NCBI GenBank assembly: GCA_013388855.1
Contig: JACAEM010000020.1
Span: forward strand, 1 to 64,000
Source: Chloroflexota bacterium
Lineage (GTDB): Bacteria > Chloroflexota > Anaerolineae > Anaerolineales > Villigracilaceae
DNA length: 64,000 nucleotides
Direction of reading: 5' to 3'
Position 1 is the first letter of the stretch, and the number at the start of each line of letters is the position of its first letter. This document shows, piece by piece, positions 26,654 through 34,784 of this stretch. Made by a program: the position numbers and the translations under genes. Under the pieces are notes generated by a model, which was not told the DNA's origin, searched no databases, and saw only the letters and a list, made by a program, of their open reading frames with translations.

Positions 26654-27016
26654 CTATTCCGCCTTACGCGTTCCCTGTCTGAGGGATATGCCTTTTTGAT
26701 ATAACTGCCGCGTTCTCATTCCAAGCTGCCACGCAGAGACCAGTGCCGTCGGCGGTTCAGACGCAGATAGAGTCAGCCTCTGTTCGGCGATTGCCATTGC
26801 CACCGCGACCGCCGCGGCCTGGGCTTTGTACTCTTTTTCCATAACGGAGGCAGGCGCGGCTGAGTCTGAAGCGTCTGTCCTTGATTCGGATGGCTCCTGC
26901 CGCTCTGCGGTGAGTCTCGTCAGCAGCGACATCATCACTGCCAGCAGGATGATCGCGCCGAAGACGATTCCCATGCCGAGCGCTGTAATCTGGAGGGAAA
27001 CAAGAAAATTGCTCAT
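26654..27016 (-). CDS. mmdD: OadG-family small subunit (gamma/delta)
   Basis: A 120-residue protein with one N-terminal membrane helix (LQITALGMGIVFGAIILLAV), the typical anchor of OadG/MmdD subunits, which hold the complex together. It continues with a Thr/Glu-rich stretch and an amphipathic C-terminal region containing ALVSAWQLGMRTRQLYQKG. It overlaps the carboxyltransferase gene by 4 bases and precedes the biotin carrier by 2 bases. Confidence 0.85.
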   Translation of the reverse strand: MSNFLVSLQITALGMGIVFGAIILLAVMMSLLTRLTAERQEPSESRTDASDSAAPASVMEKEYKAQAAAVAVAMAIAEQRLTLSASEPPTALVSAWQLGMRTRQLYQKGISLRQGTRKAE

Positions 27017-28566
27017 ACCGGAATATTCCCATGCTTGCGGGGAGGCGCCGGGGCATACTTGTCGCGCAATGCCGACAACGCCGCGACGATCTTGCGGCGC
27101 GATTCGCGCGGCTCGATGATGTCATCGACGTATCCGGTGGATGCGGCATAGTAGGGGTTGTTGAACTTGGCGCGGTATTCCTCTGCCAGTTTTTTACGTT
27201 CCTCGGATGGGTTGGGGGCGTTCTCAATTTGCTTCTTGAAGAGGATGTTTGCCGCGCCTTCGGCGCCAAGCACCGCGATCTCGGCGCTGGGCCACGCGTA
27301 AGTCACATCGGTGCCAAGATACTTGCTGGACATGACGACATACGCGCCGCCATAGGCTTTGCGGGTGATGATGCAGATTTTCGGAACGGTCGCCTCGGAA
27401 TACGCGTACAACAGTTTCGCACCGTGACGGATGATGCCGCCGTGTTCCTGCGCGATGCCGGGCAGGAAACCCGGCGAATCGACGAAGGTCACGAGCGGGA
27501 TGTTGAAACAATCGCACATGCGGACGAAGCGGGTCATTTTATCCGCCGCGTCGATGTCGATTACGCCTGCCATGATGGCAGGTTCCTGTCCCACGATGCC
27601 TACGCTGTGCCCGCCGATGCGTGCCAGCCCCACGATGGCGTTGCGCGCCCAATCTGGTTGGATCTCGAGGAACGTGCCCTTGTCCACGATCCTCTCGATG
27701 ACCTGGTGCATGATGTATGGTTCGGACGGGTCGAGCGGCACCGCATGGTTGAGCCACTCATCCATTCGTGTGGGGTCATCATCTGTTTTCACGAAGGGCG
27801 GATTCTCGACATTGTTCGAGGGCAGGTAGGAAAGGAAGGTTCGCACCATTTCAAGGGCGTCGCGTTCGGTCGGCACGCTCAAATGCGCCACACCGCTGAC
27901 GGACATGTGTACATCCGAACCGCCCAGCGACTCGGCGTCGATCACTTCGCCGGTCACGGCTTTGATTACTTCCGGCCCGGTCAGGAACATGAACGACTGC
28001 TTCTGCACCATGATGACCAGGTCGGTCAGGGCAGGGGAGTACGCCGCTCCGCCCGCGCACGGTCCGAGCATGACGCTGATCTGCGGTACCACGCCCGAGT
28101 ATTGTGCGTTGCGCCGAAAGATCTCGGCATACCCGCCCATCGAGCGTACACCCTCCTGAATGCGTGCGCCGCCCGAATCGATCAATGCAATGAATGGCGC
28201 GCCGTTGCGAACGGCCAAATCCATCACACGGCAAATCTTATGCGATTGCATCTCGCTCAGCGTGCCGCCATAAATTGTGAAATCCTGTGAATATAAATAA
28301 ACAGTCCGCCCCTTGATTTGTCCGTAACCTGTGATCACTCCATCGCCGAGATACTTTTCCTTGAGCAATCCCATCTCATCACCCTGGTGGGTAATGTACG
28401 GCTCAATCTCGTTGAACGTATTCCAATCGAGCAATAACTCGATGCGCTCGCGCGCTGTCAACTTGCCCTTCGCTTTTTGTTTTTCGATTCGCTCAGCGCC
28501 GCCGCCCTCAAGGGCTTTCGCGCGCATCTTGCGGAGTTCAAGAATTCTGGGATCTTCCTGCGTCAT
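27013..28566 (-). CDS. mmdA: methylmalonyl-CoA decarboxylase alpha subunit (acyl-CoA carboxyltransferase)
   Basis: About 517 residues of the PccB/MmdA carboxyltransferase family. Two crotonase-like halves carry IDSGGARIQEGV and GPCAGGAAYSPALTDL in the first and PGFLPGIAQEHGGIIRHGAKL and YGGAYVVMSSK in the second, the acyl-CoA and biotin sites. The start ATG 28566 follows AGAGGAAA; the frame is open further upstream (to 28596) but has no such signal. With the OadG-type, biotin and OadB-type subunits directly downstream, the enzyme is best read as Na+-pumping methylmalonyl-CoA decarboxylase. An acyl-CoA carboxylase would have a biotin carboxylase gene, which is absent here. Confidence 0.92.
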   Translation of the reverse strand: MTQEDPRILELRKMRAKALEGGGAERIEKQKAKGKLTARERIELLLDWNTFNEIEPYITHQGDEMGLLKEKYLGDGVITGYGQIKGRTVYLYSQDFTIYGGTLSEMQSHKICRVMDLAVRNGAPFIALIDSGGARIQEGVRSMGGYAEIFRRNAQYSGVVPQISVMLGPCAGGAAYSPALTDLVIMVQKQSFMFLTGPEVIKAVTGEVIDAESLGGSDVHMSVSGVAHLSVPTERDALEMVRTFLSYLPSNNVENPPFVKTDDDPTRMDEWLNHAVPLDPSEPYIMHQVIERIVDKGTFLEIQPDWARNAIVGLARIGGHSVGIVGQEPAIMAGVIDIDAADKMTRFVRMCDCFNIPLVTFVDSPGFLPGIAQEHGGIIRHGAKLLYAYSEATVPKICIITRKAYGGAYVVMSSKYLGTDVTYAWPSAEIAVLGAEGAANILFKKQIENAPNPSEERKKLAEEYRAKFNNPYYAASTGYVDDIIEPRESRRKIVAALSALRDKYAPAPPRKHGNIPV

Positions 28567-28815
28567 GTAATTTCCTCTTCTTGTGAATAATTTCACAACA
28601 ACAAGTATAGCATCAGATGTCTGACAAACCAGTGATGGAAGGCATAAAGGCGATGGGAATTTCCGCCTCTCTCCCAGACGGGTTTCGATTCCGTTTTATG
28701 ACTTTTGTCCAGCTGTATTCACATCCTCATAAAAGGATTCGCGGCTCTCTAAAAATAATGGGGGCCACCATCTCCGGTTTCGTTTGACCTTTTCTTGAAA
28801 GAGACCCGTGATGGG

Positions 28816-30108
28816 CTACTTTGTCTTTTCAACGGCGGGTTTGGTCTGTGGATGGAATTTATGCGGCTCTTTGATGATGAAAACTAGGATGCCCATCATC
28901 GCCACGGACAACATCGCCGACAATGCAAAGGTGATAACAAAACCTTGTGTATCCGCGATCCATCCTCCGAGGAGGGGGGCAATCATGGTGGCGGGCGCGG
29001 TGAGCGTCTGTGCCAACCCGATGTAAAACGGACGCTCCTTCTCATCGCTAAAAGTAGTTGCCATGGTCATGCCATTAGTCCAGATCGATACATTCGCAAA
29101 GCCGGACAAAACGAAGATGGGGAAGAACCACGCCAGCGATGGGGCGATCCACGCTAGGAAGGAACTCAATGTTGCCGCCGCCGCGCCGACGATCAGCATG
29201 GCCCGATGACCAATCTTGTCTCCCAGCCAGCCCATACCCGCATTGGCGACCGTCTGCGCGATGGTGAGGGTAGCTGTGAGAAAACCAGCCGTGACTTCGT
29301 CCATTTGAAAACGGCGCAAGGCATACACGATATAAAAAGCAAAACCCATGGTGGCGAACTGCGACAGGGTCCGGGCAACCAGGAACCAGTTGAAGTTGTT
29401 ATCGCGTTTCAGGATGTTGATCGCACCCTGCCAGAAGGGGATCGGATGTTCATCGATCACCTTGTCAAAATCTGTTGGTTCGCGCGTGAAGGCCAACGCG
29501 ATCCATGATGTGGTGAAAAAGAATGTAGCGGTAAAGAAACAAATGGCAAAGTTGAGAGGAGCTTCATATCCATTCAAAACATATCCGGCGGCGATTGCCG
29601 CGCCGCTGATGAACAGATTCGCAACCGCGGCTTGTGTGCCGAAGAACGTGCCGCGGTTTTCCGGGGGGATGATCTTGGAGATCATGCTGGTCCACGGATT
29701 GGCAGTGAAGCCGCCGCCAAGTCCCTGCCAGGTGAGCAGGAGAAAAGTCAGGATTAAACCGGCTTGCAATCCAATTTTGGGGAGGAGCAATGCAACAACG
29801 GCAAATCCCAAAAACGGAATGCGCTCATGAATGGTGTTCAACAAGACAGTGCGTTTGTACCGTCTCAGGCGGGAAGTGTGGCTTGCAGTAAATAGTTGCG
29901 GCAGCAACCATCCCGCGGAGTGGATTGCAGGGACGAGTCCGATCAGGGTGGCAGAATTGGTCATGGATGCGACAAAGAGCGGCAGAATTGTCCCAAAGGA
30001 GGCGAATCCCAGGGCAATACCAAACATGCCGCCATCCATCAAACCAACAGTGATGTTGTATCGTAAGTGCCTGCGGGCAAATTGTTCGACTTTGGAGAGG
30101 GGAAGCAT
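28816..30108 (-). CDS. MFS transporter
   Basis: About 430 residues with twelve predicted helices and a central loop. The start is ATG 30108 (MLPLSKVEQFARR). A minus-strand TAGAAT (30116-30121) lies 7 bases before it, which points to a leaderless mRNA; the frame runs on to 30306 but that part overlaps the divergent tetR gene. The protein resembles bacterial MFS members of the type found next to TetR regulators, with a conserved loop after helix 2 (SHTSRLRRYKRTVLL). The substrate is unknown; the divergent TetR and downstream drug-type exporter suggest efflux or uptake under shared control. Confidence 0.85.
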   Translation of the reverse strand: MLPLSKVEQFARRHLRYNITVGLMDGGMFGIALGFASFGTILPLFVASMTNSATLIGLVPAIHSAGWLLPQLFTASHTSRLRRYKRTVLLNTIHERIPFLGFAVVALLLPKIGLQAGLILTFLLLTWQGLGGGFTANPWTSMISKIIPPENRGTFFGTQAAVANLFISGAAIAAGYVLNGYEAPLNFAICFFTATFFFTTSWIALAFTREPTDFDKVIDEHPIPFWQGAINILKRDNNFNWFLVARTLSQFATMGFAFYIVYALRRFQMDEVTAGFLTATLTIAQTVANAGMGWLGDKIGHRAMLIVGAAAATLSSFLAWIAPSLAWFFPIFVLSGFANVSIWTNGMTMATTFSDEKERPFYIGLAQTLTAPATMIAPLLGGWIADTQGFVITFALSAMLSVAMMGILVFIIKEPHKFHPQTKPAVEKTK

Positions 30109-30156
30109 GTGAACGATTCTACCATTCGACCTTTTCTTACAAAATCGACTTTCCCC

Positions 30157-30184
30157 TTGACACAAATTTGGTTTTGAATAAAAT
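30157..30184 (+). promoter_or_regulatory. promoter of the tetR-ABC exporter operon
   Basis: TTGACA (30157-30162), 16 bases, TAAAAT (30179-30184). The palindromic operator begins 4 bases downstream. Confidence 0.75.
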
Positions 30185-30187
30185 AAA

Positions 30188-30201
30188 AACGAACGTTCGT
30201 T
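30188..30201. promoter_or_regulatory. TetR operator palindrome
   Basis: A perfect 14-bp palindrome, AACGAACGTTCGTT, lies just behind the -10 box, over the expected transcription start and 22 bases before the tetR ATG. The regulator bound here would block its own operon; the divergent MFS gene starts 80 bases away. Confidence 0.75.
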
Positions 30202-30223
30202 CATTTTTGGAGATTGGAAAATC

Positions 30224-30841
30224 ATGTCTGCAAAGGCTAAGGAAACACCGACGAAAGGCGAGGTTACCCGGCTGGTAATCGAAGATGCCGCCGTTGAACT
30301 ATTCATTGAACATGGCTATCACGCCACCTCCATGCGCCAGATCGCGGATCGAGCGGGGCTGGCGCTGGGCGGGATCTACAACCATTTCAAGAGCAAGGAA
30401 GAAATTTTTGAAGCGATTATCCTGGACAAGCATCCATACAAGAAAGTTTTGCCGCTGGTTCTCGAAGCCCAAGGGGAGGACTTGGAAACATTCCTTCATA
30501 ACGCGGTCCAGATCACTCTCAAAGAACTTGGCTCCGAGCCGATGTACATGAAATTGATGTTTATTGAATTTGTGGAATTCAACGGCAGGCATGGCGCTTC
30601 GATCCTTTCTCAGGTCGCGCCGAAGGTTTTACCGGTGTTCGAGCGAATCATCAAAGGCAGGAAAAACCTGCGTGTGACCAACCCTGCGCTGCTGATGCGT
30701 TCGTTTTTTGGAATGATCATTTCCTACTTTATTACGGAAATGCTCATCTCCAAATCTGTGATCGGAAAACTCATGCCCAAGGATGCCGCCGCCGCTTATA
30801 CCGATATTTTCCTGCACGGCGTCCTCAAGGAGCCTCTATGA
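30224..30841 (+). CDS. TetR-family transcriptional regulator
   Basis: The 205 residues have an N-terminal HTH of the TetR type (FIEHGYHATSMRQIADRAGL, then GGIYNHFKSKEEIFEAII) and an all-helical ligand domain. The gene directly follows the TTGACA promoter and the AACGAACGTTCGTT operator, so it probably represses itself and the exporter genes behind it. Its stop overlaps the ATG of the ABC permease (ATGA). It resembles regulators of the CecR kind that sit in front of YbhF/YbhS/YbhR exporters. The inducer is unknown, presumably a toxic small molecule. Confidence 0.9.
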   Translation: MSAKAKETPTKGEVTRLVIEDAAVELFIEHGYHATSMRQIADRAGLALGGIYNHFKSKEEIFEAIILDKHPYKKVLPLVLEAQGEDLETFLHNAVQITLKELGSEPMYMKLMFIEFVEFNGRHGASILSQVAPKVLPVFERIIKGRKNLRVTNPALLMRSFFGMIISYFITEMLISKSVIGKLMPKDAAAAYTDIFLHGVLKEPL

Positions 30842-31965
30842 ACTCGCGATTAATGTCCATTATCCGCAAGGAATTCATCCAGATCTTTCGCGACACGCGC
30901 ACACTGATCATGATCCTGGTCATTCCGATCATGCAATTGTTCCTGCTGGGATATTCAGCGACGAACGATGTGCGTAACATCCCATTGGCGGTGCTGGATC
31001 AGAGCCGAAGCCCTGAATCACGCGCCCTGCTGGATTCTTATCGCGCCGCCGATTACTTTCGCATCGCCTATTCTGTCACATCAGAGGCAGAGATTGAAAC
31101 CTTGATCTCTTCCGGTGACGCCCGTGCAGCGATCATTATTCCACCCGATTATGTCCAACAATTGACCGATGGAAATGCGCAGGTGGCTTTCATCCTGGAC
31201 GGCTCGGACCCGACCAGCGCCTCCACCGCGCTCTCGGCGGCACAACTCATCAGCCAGTCGCATTCCACGGGACTGCTCGCTGAACGCCTGGATCGTTCCG
31301 GAATCAACCTGCAGATCCGCCCGCCGATCGAAGTACGGACTACGGTCTGGTACAACCCCGATATGGTCAGCGCTCACTTCATGATTCCTGGCGTGATTGG
31401 CATGATCCTGTATGCCATTGCCGCTATTCTCACCGCCACCTCCGTCGTACGCGAACGCGAGCGCGGCACCATCGAGCAACTGATTGTGACTCCCATCCGC
31501 CCGTGGGAATTGATCGTCGGCAAACTCATGCCCTACGTCATCTTGGGATTCTTCAATACCATCGAGGTGCTTGCAGTAGGGCATTGGTGGTTTGGCATGC
31601 CCATTCGCGGTGACCTCGGGTTGATCATCGTTCTCTCTTTGGTCTTCCTTGCCACGGGGCTTGGCATTGGTCTCTTTGCCTCCACAATTGCCAATACTCA
31701 GCAGGAGGCCATGCTCACAGTATGGATGACACTCCTCCCAAGCATCTTTCTCTCCGGGTTCTTCTTCCCCCTAGAAGCCATGCCCAAGTTCCTGCAATGG
31801 CTGTCGTATCTCATGCCATTACGATACTACCTTGTCATCATCCGTTCGTTGTTGCTCAAAGGCGTCGGTATCACGCTGATCCAGACCAATGTCCTTGCCA
31901 TGACGCTCTTTGCCGTTGGCATTATGACCGCTGCGGCGCTCCGTTTTCGCAAGCGACTCGACTAA
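30838..31965 (+). CDS. ABC-2 type permease (YbhR/YhhJ-like)
   Basis: 375 residues. An N-terminal helix is followed by a large extracytoplasmic domain (about 45-190, with VAFILDGSDPTSAST) and five more helices, the ABC-2 layout of drug and antibiotic exporters. The motif RERERGTIEQLIVTPIRPWE precedes helix 3, as in YhhJ and YbhR. It overlaps tetR by 4 bases. Only one permease is present in the operon, although two ATPases follow, so it may act as a homodimer. Confidence 0.9.
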   Translation: MNSRLMSIIRKEFIQIFRDTRTLIMILVIPIMQLFLLGYSATNDVRNIPLAVLDQSRSPESRALLDSYRAADYFRIAYSVTSEAEIETLISSGDARAAIIIPPDYVQQLTDGNAQVAFILDGSDPTSASTALSAAQLISQSHSTGLLAERLDRSGINLQIRPPIEVRTTVWYNPDMVSAHFMIPGVIGMILYAIAAILTATSVVRERERGTIEQLIVTPIRPWELIVGKLMPYVILGFFNTIEVLAVGHWWFGMPIRGDLGLIIVLSLVFLATGLGIGLFASTIANTQQEAMLTVWMTLLPSIFLSGFFFPLEAMPKFLQWLSYLMPLRYYLVIIRSLLLKGVGITLIQTNVLAMTLFAVGIMTAAALRFRKRLD

Positions 31966-31979
31966 CCTAACCCCCGTCC

Positions 31980-32011
31980 CTCTCCCTGCAGGCACATGCC
32001 TGCAGGGAGAG
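31980..32011. repeat. perfect inverted repeat between permease and hlyD genes
   Basis: CTCTCCCTGCAGGCA (31980-31994), CA, then the exact complement TGCCTGCAGGGAGAG (31997-32011). It lies 21 bases before the hlyD ATG. As RNA it would form a 15-bp hairpin that abuts the AAGGAG ribosome-binding site, so it could tune hlyD translation or mRNA decay. There is no T-run, so it is not a standard terminator. Confidence 0.85.
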
Positions 32012-32031
32012 GAGAATATAAGGAGATATTC

Positions 32032-33333
32032 ATGAACCATAAACGTCCGCCCATTCCTGCAATTGTCCTTCTCATCCTCGTGCTTGCGTTCAGCATTTAC
32101 TTTATTGTGACACAGTCGCAAGGGGAACAGGATGACACTCTGACCGCCTCCGGCACCATCGAAGCAACACAGGTTAACATCTCGCCTGAAATGGCTGGAA
32201 AAGTAAAGGAGGTCCTTGTCGGTGAAGGGGATTCCATCAAGGCTGGTGATCCGCTTCTTTCCCTGGATGACAGCCTGCTTACCGCGCAACGAGCCGTTGC
32301 CTCCGCCGCAGTGGACTCCGCCAAAGCTGCCCTCGTCAGCGCGCAAACCAAATATGATCAGACCCTGCAATCCGCGCTTGCCGCGCAGGAGGCGCAACGG
32401 GATAAGGACTGGCGCGTCTCCGCTCCCATCGAATTCGACCAACCCATGTGGTACTTCAGTCAGGCGGAGCAAATTGCATCTGCCCAGACCGAAGTGACCA
32501 ACGCCAAAGCAGCGCTGGATGCCGCACTTGCGAATCTTGACAAGGTCATCACCGACCTGAACAACGCCGAGTACATCAAAGCCGAAAAGCGGCTTGCCGA
32601 TGCCCGTGCTGCCTTTCTGATCGCCGATCAGATCAAGATTCAGACCGAAAATGTCACCGAGAATGGCGGGCTGGTAGACGCCGCCTATGACTACTACAAT
32701 GCAACGGAGGATGAACTGGAGGCGGCACAAAATGAGTTCAACAGCCTCCTCGGTACAAAAGCGGATGAAGATATTCAATATGCCCGCGGACAGGTGCTTG
32801 TGTACCAGCAGCGCTATGATGCGGCCTACAAACGCTTGCTTTCCCTCCAAACCGGGGCGGAGTCACCGGCGGTGGTCGCGGCGATGAATGCGCTCGATCA
32901 GGCAAAAGCAGCGCTCGTACAAGCCGAGTCCAACCTCGCCTTGATCGACACGCAGATGGCAAAATTGACCATCTATGCTCCGATTGATGGTGTGGTGCTT
33001 GCCCGCAACGTAGAGCCCGGCGAGTTCGTCCAACCCGGCGCCACGGTATTCTCGACAGCAGATTTGGGCAGCATCACCATTACCGTCTATGTTCCCGAGG
33101 ATCGTTATGGTGAAATTTCTCTCGGGCAACTGGCTGCAGTGACCGTCGACTCGTTTCCCGGCGTGACTTTTACTGCTGAAGTGATCCACATTGCTGATCA
33201 GGCGGAATTTACACCGCGTAACGTCCAAACCGTGGAAGGGCGCAGTTCGACGGTTTATGCCATCAAATTAAAAGTGACAAACAGTGAGGGTAAATTGAAG
33301 ATTGGCATGCCCGCTGACGTTACCTTCAAATAA
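32032..33333 (+). CDS. HlyD-family periplasmic adaptor (membrane fusion protein)
   Basis: About 433 residues from ATG 32032, which follows AAGGAG; the open frame upstream crosses the hairpin. One N-terminal membrane anchor (AIVLLILVLAFSIYFIVT) is followed by a lipoyl-like half (SPEMAGKVKEVLVGEGDSIKAG), a long alpha-helical hairpin (about 85-300, rich in Ala and Gln) and the second half (IYAPIDGVVLARNVEPGEFV) with a beta-barrel end. It resembles YbhG. Chloroflexota generally lack an outer membrane, so the adaptor may work in a monoderm envelope. Confidence 0.9.
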   Translation: MNHKRPPIPAIVLLILVLAFSIYFIVTQSQGEQDDTLTASGTIEATQVNISPEMAGKVKEVLVGEGDSIKAGDPLLSLDDSLLTAQRAVASAAVDSAKAALVSAQTKYDQTLQSALAAQEAQRDKDWRVSAPIEFDQPMWYFSQAEQIASAQTEVTNAKAALDAALANLDKVITDLNNAEYIKAEKRLADARAAFLIADQIKIQTENVTENGGLVDAAYDYYNATEDELEAAQNEFNSLLGTKADEDIQYARGQVLVYQQRYDAAYKRLLSLQTGAESPAVVAAMNALDQAKAALVQAESNLALIDTQMAKLTIYAPIDGVVLARNVEPGEFVQPGATVFSTADLGSITITVYVPEDRYGEISLGQLAAVTVDSFPGVTFTAEVIHIADQAEFTPRNVQTVEGRSSTVYAIKLKVTNSEGKLKIGMPADVTFK

Positions 33334-33360
33334 TAAATTGTGTTTGAGAAGGAGGATGGC

Positions 33361-33840
33361 ATGAAGCCTATCGCGTTTGACTGGGCCAAGATGAGGAATA
33401 TCCAGAAGATCCATCGTTTACTCTATGCCATCGGGCTGGGACCTGCCATTGGCGGGATCATTCTCCTTCTCACGACAACAGGTCGAAGGTCTGGCAAGAA
33501 GCGTGTAACACCATTGCAGTATGAGAAGATCGGTTCAGATTATTATCTGGGTGCGGCGCGTGGTCTGAGCGCGGATTGGGTGCGTAACATTCTGGCAAAC
33601 CCGCAGGTCGAAGTCCGCGTGGGCGCAAAACATTTTTGGGGTACGGCGGAAGTCGTCAATGACGCGGCAAGGTTTGCCGATTTTATGGAAGTGCGACTCG
33701 AACGGCACCCGCGCATGGTCGGTTTGATCATGGAAAAGGCGCACGGATTACCCAGACACCCGAGCCGCGCTCAATTGGAAGAAATGGCGAAGACAGAAGT
33801 ATTCGTCATCCTTCACCCAGCGAAATTTAGCGAGAATTAA
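33361..33840 (+). CDS. deazaflavin-dependent nitroreductase-like protein (DUF385)
   Basis: 159 residues from ATG 33361 after GAAGGAGG. The family core is LLTTTGRRSGKKRVTPL, DYYLGAARG, NPQVEVRVG and the end ILHPAKF. Proteins of this split-barrel group in mycobacteria bind F420 and reduce nitro compounds or quinones. It stands inside an exporter operon, so it may modify the exported compound first, which is inference. No flavin-binding residue can be proven from the sequence alone. Confidence 0.8.
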   Translation: MKPIAFDWAKMRNIQKIHRLLYAIGLGPAIGGIILLLTTTGRRSGKKRVTPLQYEKIGSDYYLGAARGLSADWVRNILANPQVEVRVGAKHFWGTAEVVNDAARFADFMEVRLERHPRMVGLIMEKAHGLPRHPSRAQLEEMAKTEVFVILHPAKFSEN

Positions 33841-33842
33841 TC

Positions 33843-34784
33843 GTGACCAACTATTTAGTGGAAGCAACCCATCTCAAAAAACACTTTGGGCACATCCATG
33901 CTGTGGATGATGTCTCCTTGCAGATTAAAGCGGGCGAAATCTATGGCCTTGTCGGCGCCGATGGGGCGGGGAAGACGACAACGATCCGCCTGCTTGTCGG
34001 CGCGCTGCGACCCGACCAGGGCGAAATCAATGTTTGTGGGCATGATGTGATCCGCAAAACGGAACTTGCCCGTCAGCAACTCGGCTATCTGTCGCAGCGT
34101 TTCTCCATGTATGAAGACCTGACCGTTTTGGAGAATATCCGTTTTTTCGCCGAAGTGCGTGGACTTCGATCAGATGAATGGCTGCCGCGTTCCATGGAAA
34201 TATTGGAATTTGTCGGGCTGGAAAAATTCAAGGATCGCCGCGCTGGTCAACTCTCTGGCGGGATGAAGCAAAAACTGGGATTGGCGTCCGCAATGGTAAC
34301 GCGACCAAAGCTTCTCCTGCTCGATGAACCCACCACCGGCGTGGACCCCGTCACGCGGCAGGATTTCTGGCAGCTCGTCATTCATCTGACGTCACAAAGC
34401 GACGGTGTGGCGGTCATTATTTCCACGCCCTACATGGATGAAGCTTCACGCTGTCATCGTGTCGGATTCATGAGGAACGGAAAGATTATTGCCGAAGATA
34501 CACCGTCGAATTTGCGGGCACGTCTCAATGGGCGCGTCCTTGAACTGCGCGGTTCACCGATTCATATTCTTCGTCATGTGGCGCACAAGGACCCGGATGT
34601 CGAGGATGTCCAGGCGTTCGGCGACCGGCTGCACATCCGCGTCGGTGAGGGGAAAGCATGGGATGTCCTCAACAGGCTCCAGTCTCGGATTGGAAGCGAA
34701 GGCGGTCATGTGGATGAACTCCGTTCCGTGCCGCCCGTCCTCGAAGATGTGTTCATCGCGCTAACGGAGTCTAACCATGAGTGA
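33843..34784 (+). CDS. ABC exporter ATPase, first of two
   Basis: A 313-residue ATPase that starts at GTG 33843, 3 bases after the preceding gene. Walker A is atypical: GADGAGKTT, with Ala-Asp where most have Pro-Asn. The signature is LSGGMKQKLGLA and Walker B LLLLDEPTTGVDP. The switch His is missing: the text reads IISTPYMDEA instead of STH. This matches the first half of YbhF, whose first ATPase is also degenerate, so it likely pairs with the next ATPase to form an asymmetric dimer. Confidence 0.9.
   Translation: MTNYLVEATHLKKHFGHIHAVDDVSLQIKAGEIYGLVGADGAGKTTTIRLLVGALRPDQGEINVCGHDVIRKTELARQQLGYLSQRFSMYEDLTVLENIRFFAEVRGLRSDEWLPRSMEILEFVGLEKFKDRRAGQLSGGMKQKLGLASAMVTRPKLLLLDEPTTGVDPVTRQDFWQLVIHLTSQSDGVAVIISTPYMDEASRCHRVGFMRNGKIIAEDTPSNLRARLNGRVLELRGSPIHILRHVAHKDPDVEDVQAFGDRLHIRVGEGKAWDVLNRLQSRIGSEGGHVDELRSVPPVLEDVFIALTESNHE

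Noticed and set aside
27031-28290. Plus-strand 419-codon open frame opposite the carboxyltransferase gene
   Set aside because: It is antisense to mmdA, rich in His, Asp and Arg as expected for a complement frame, and lacks domains or a ribosome-binding site.
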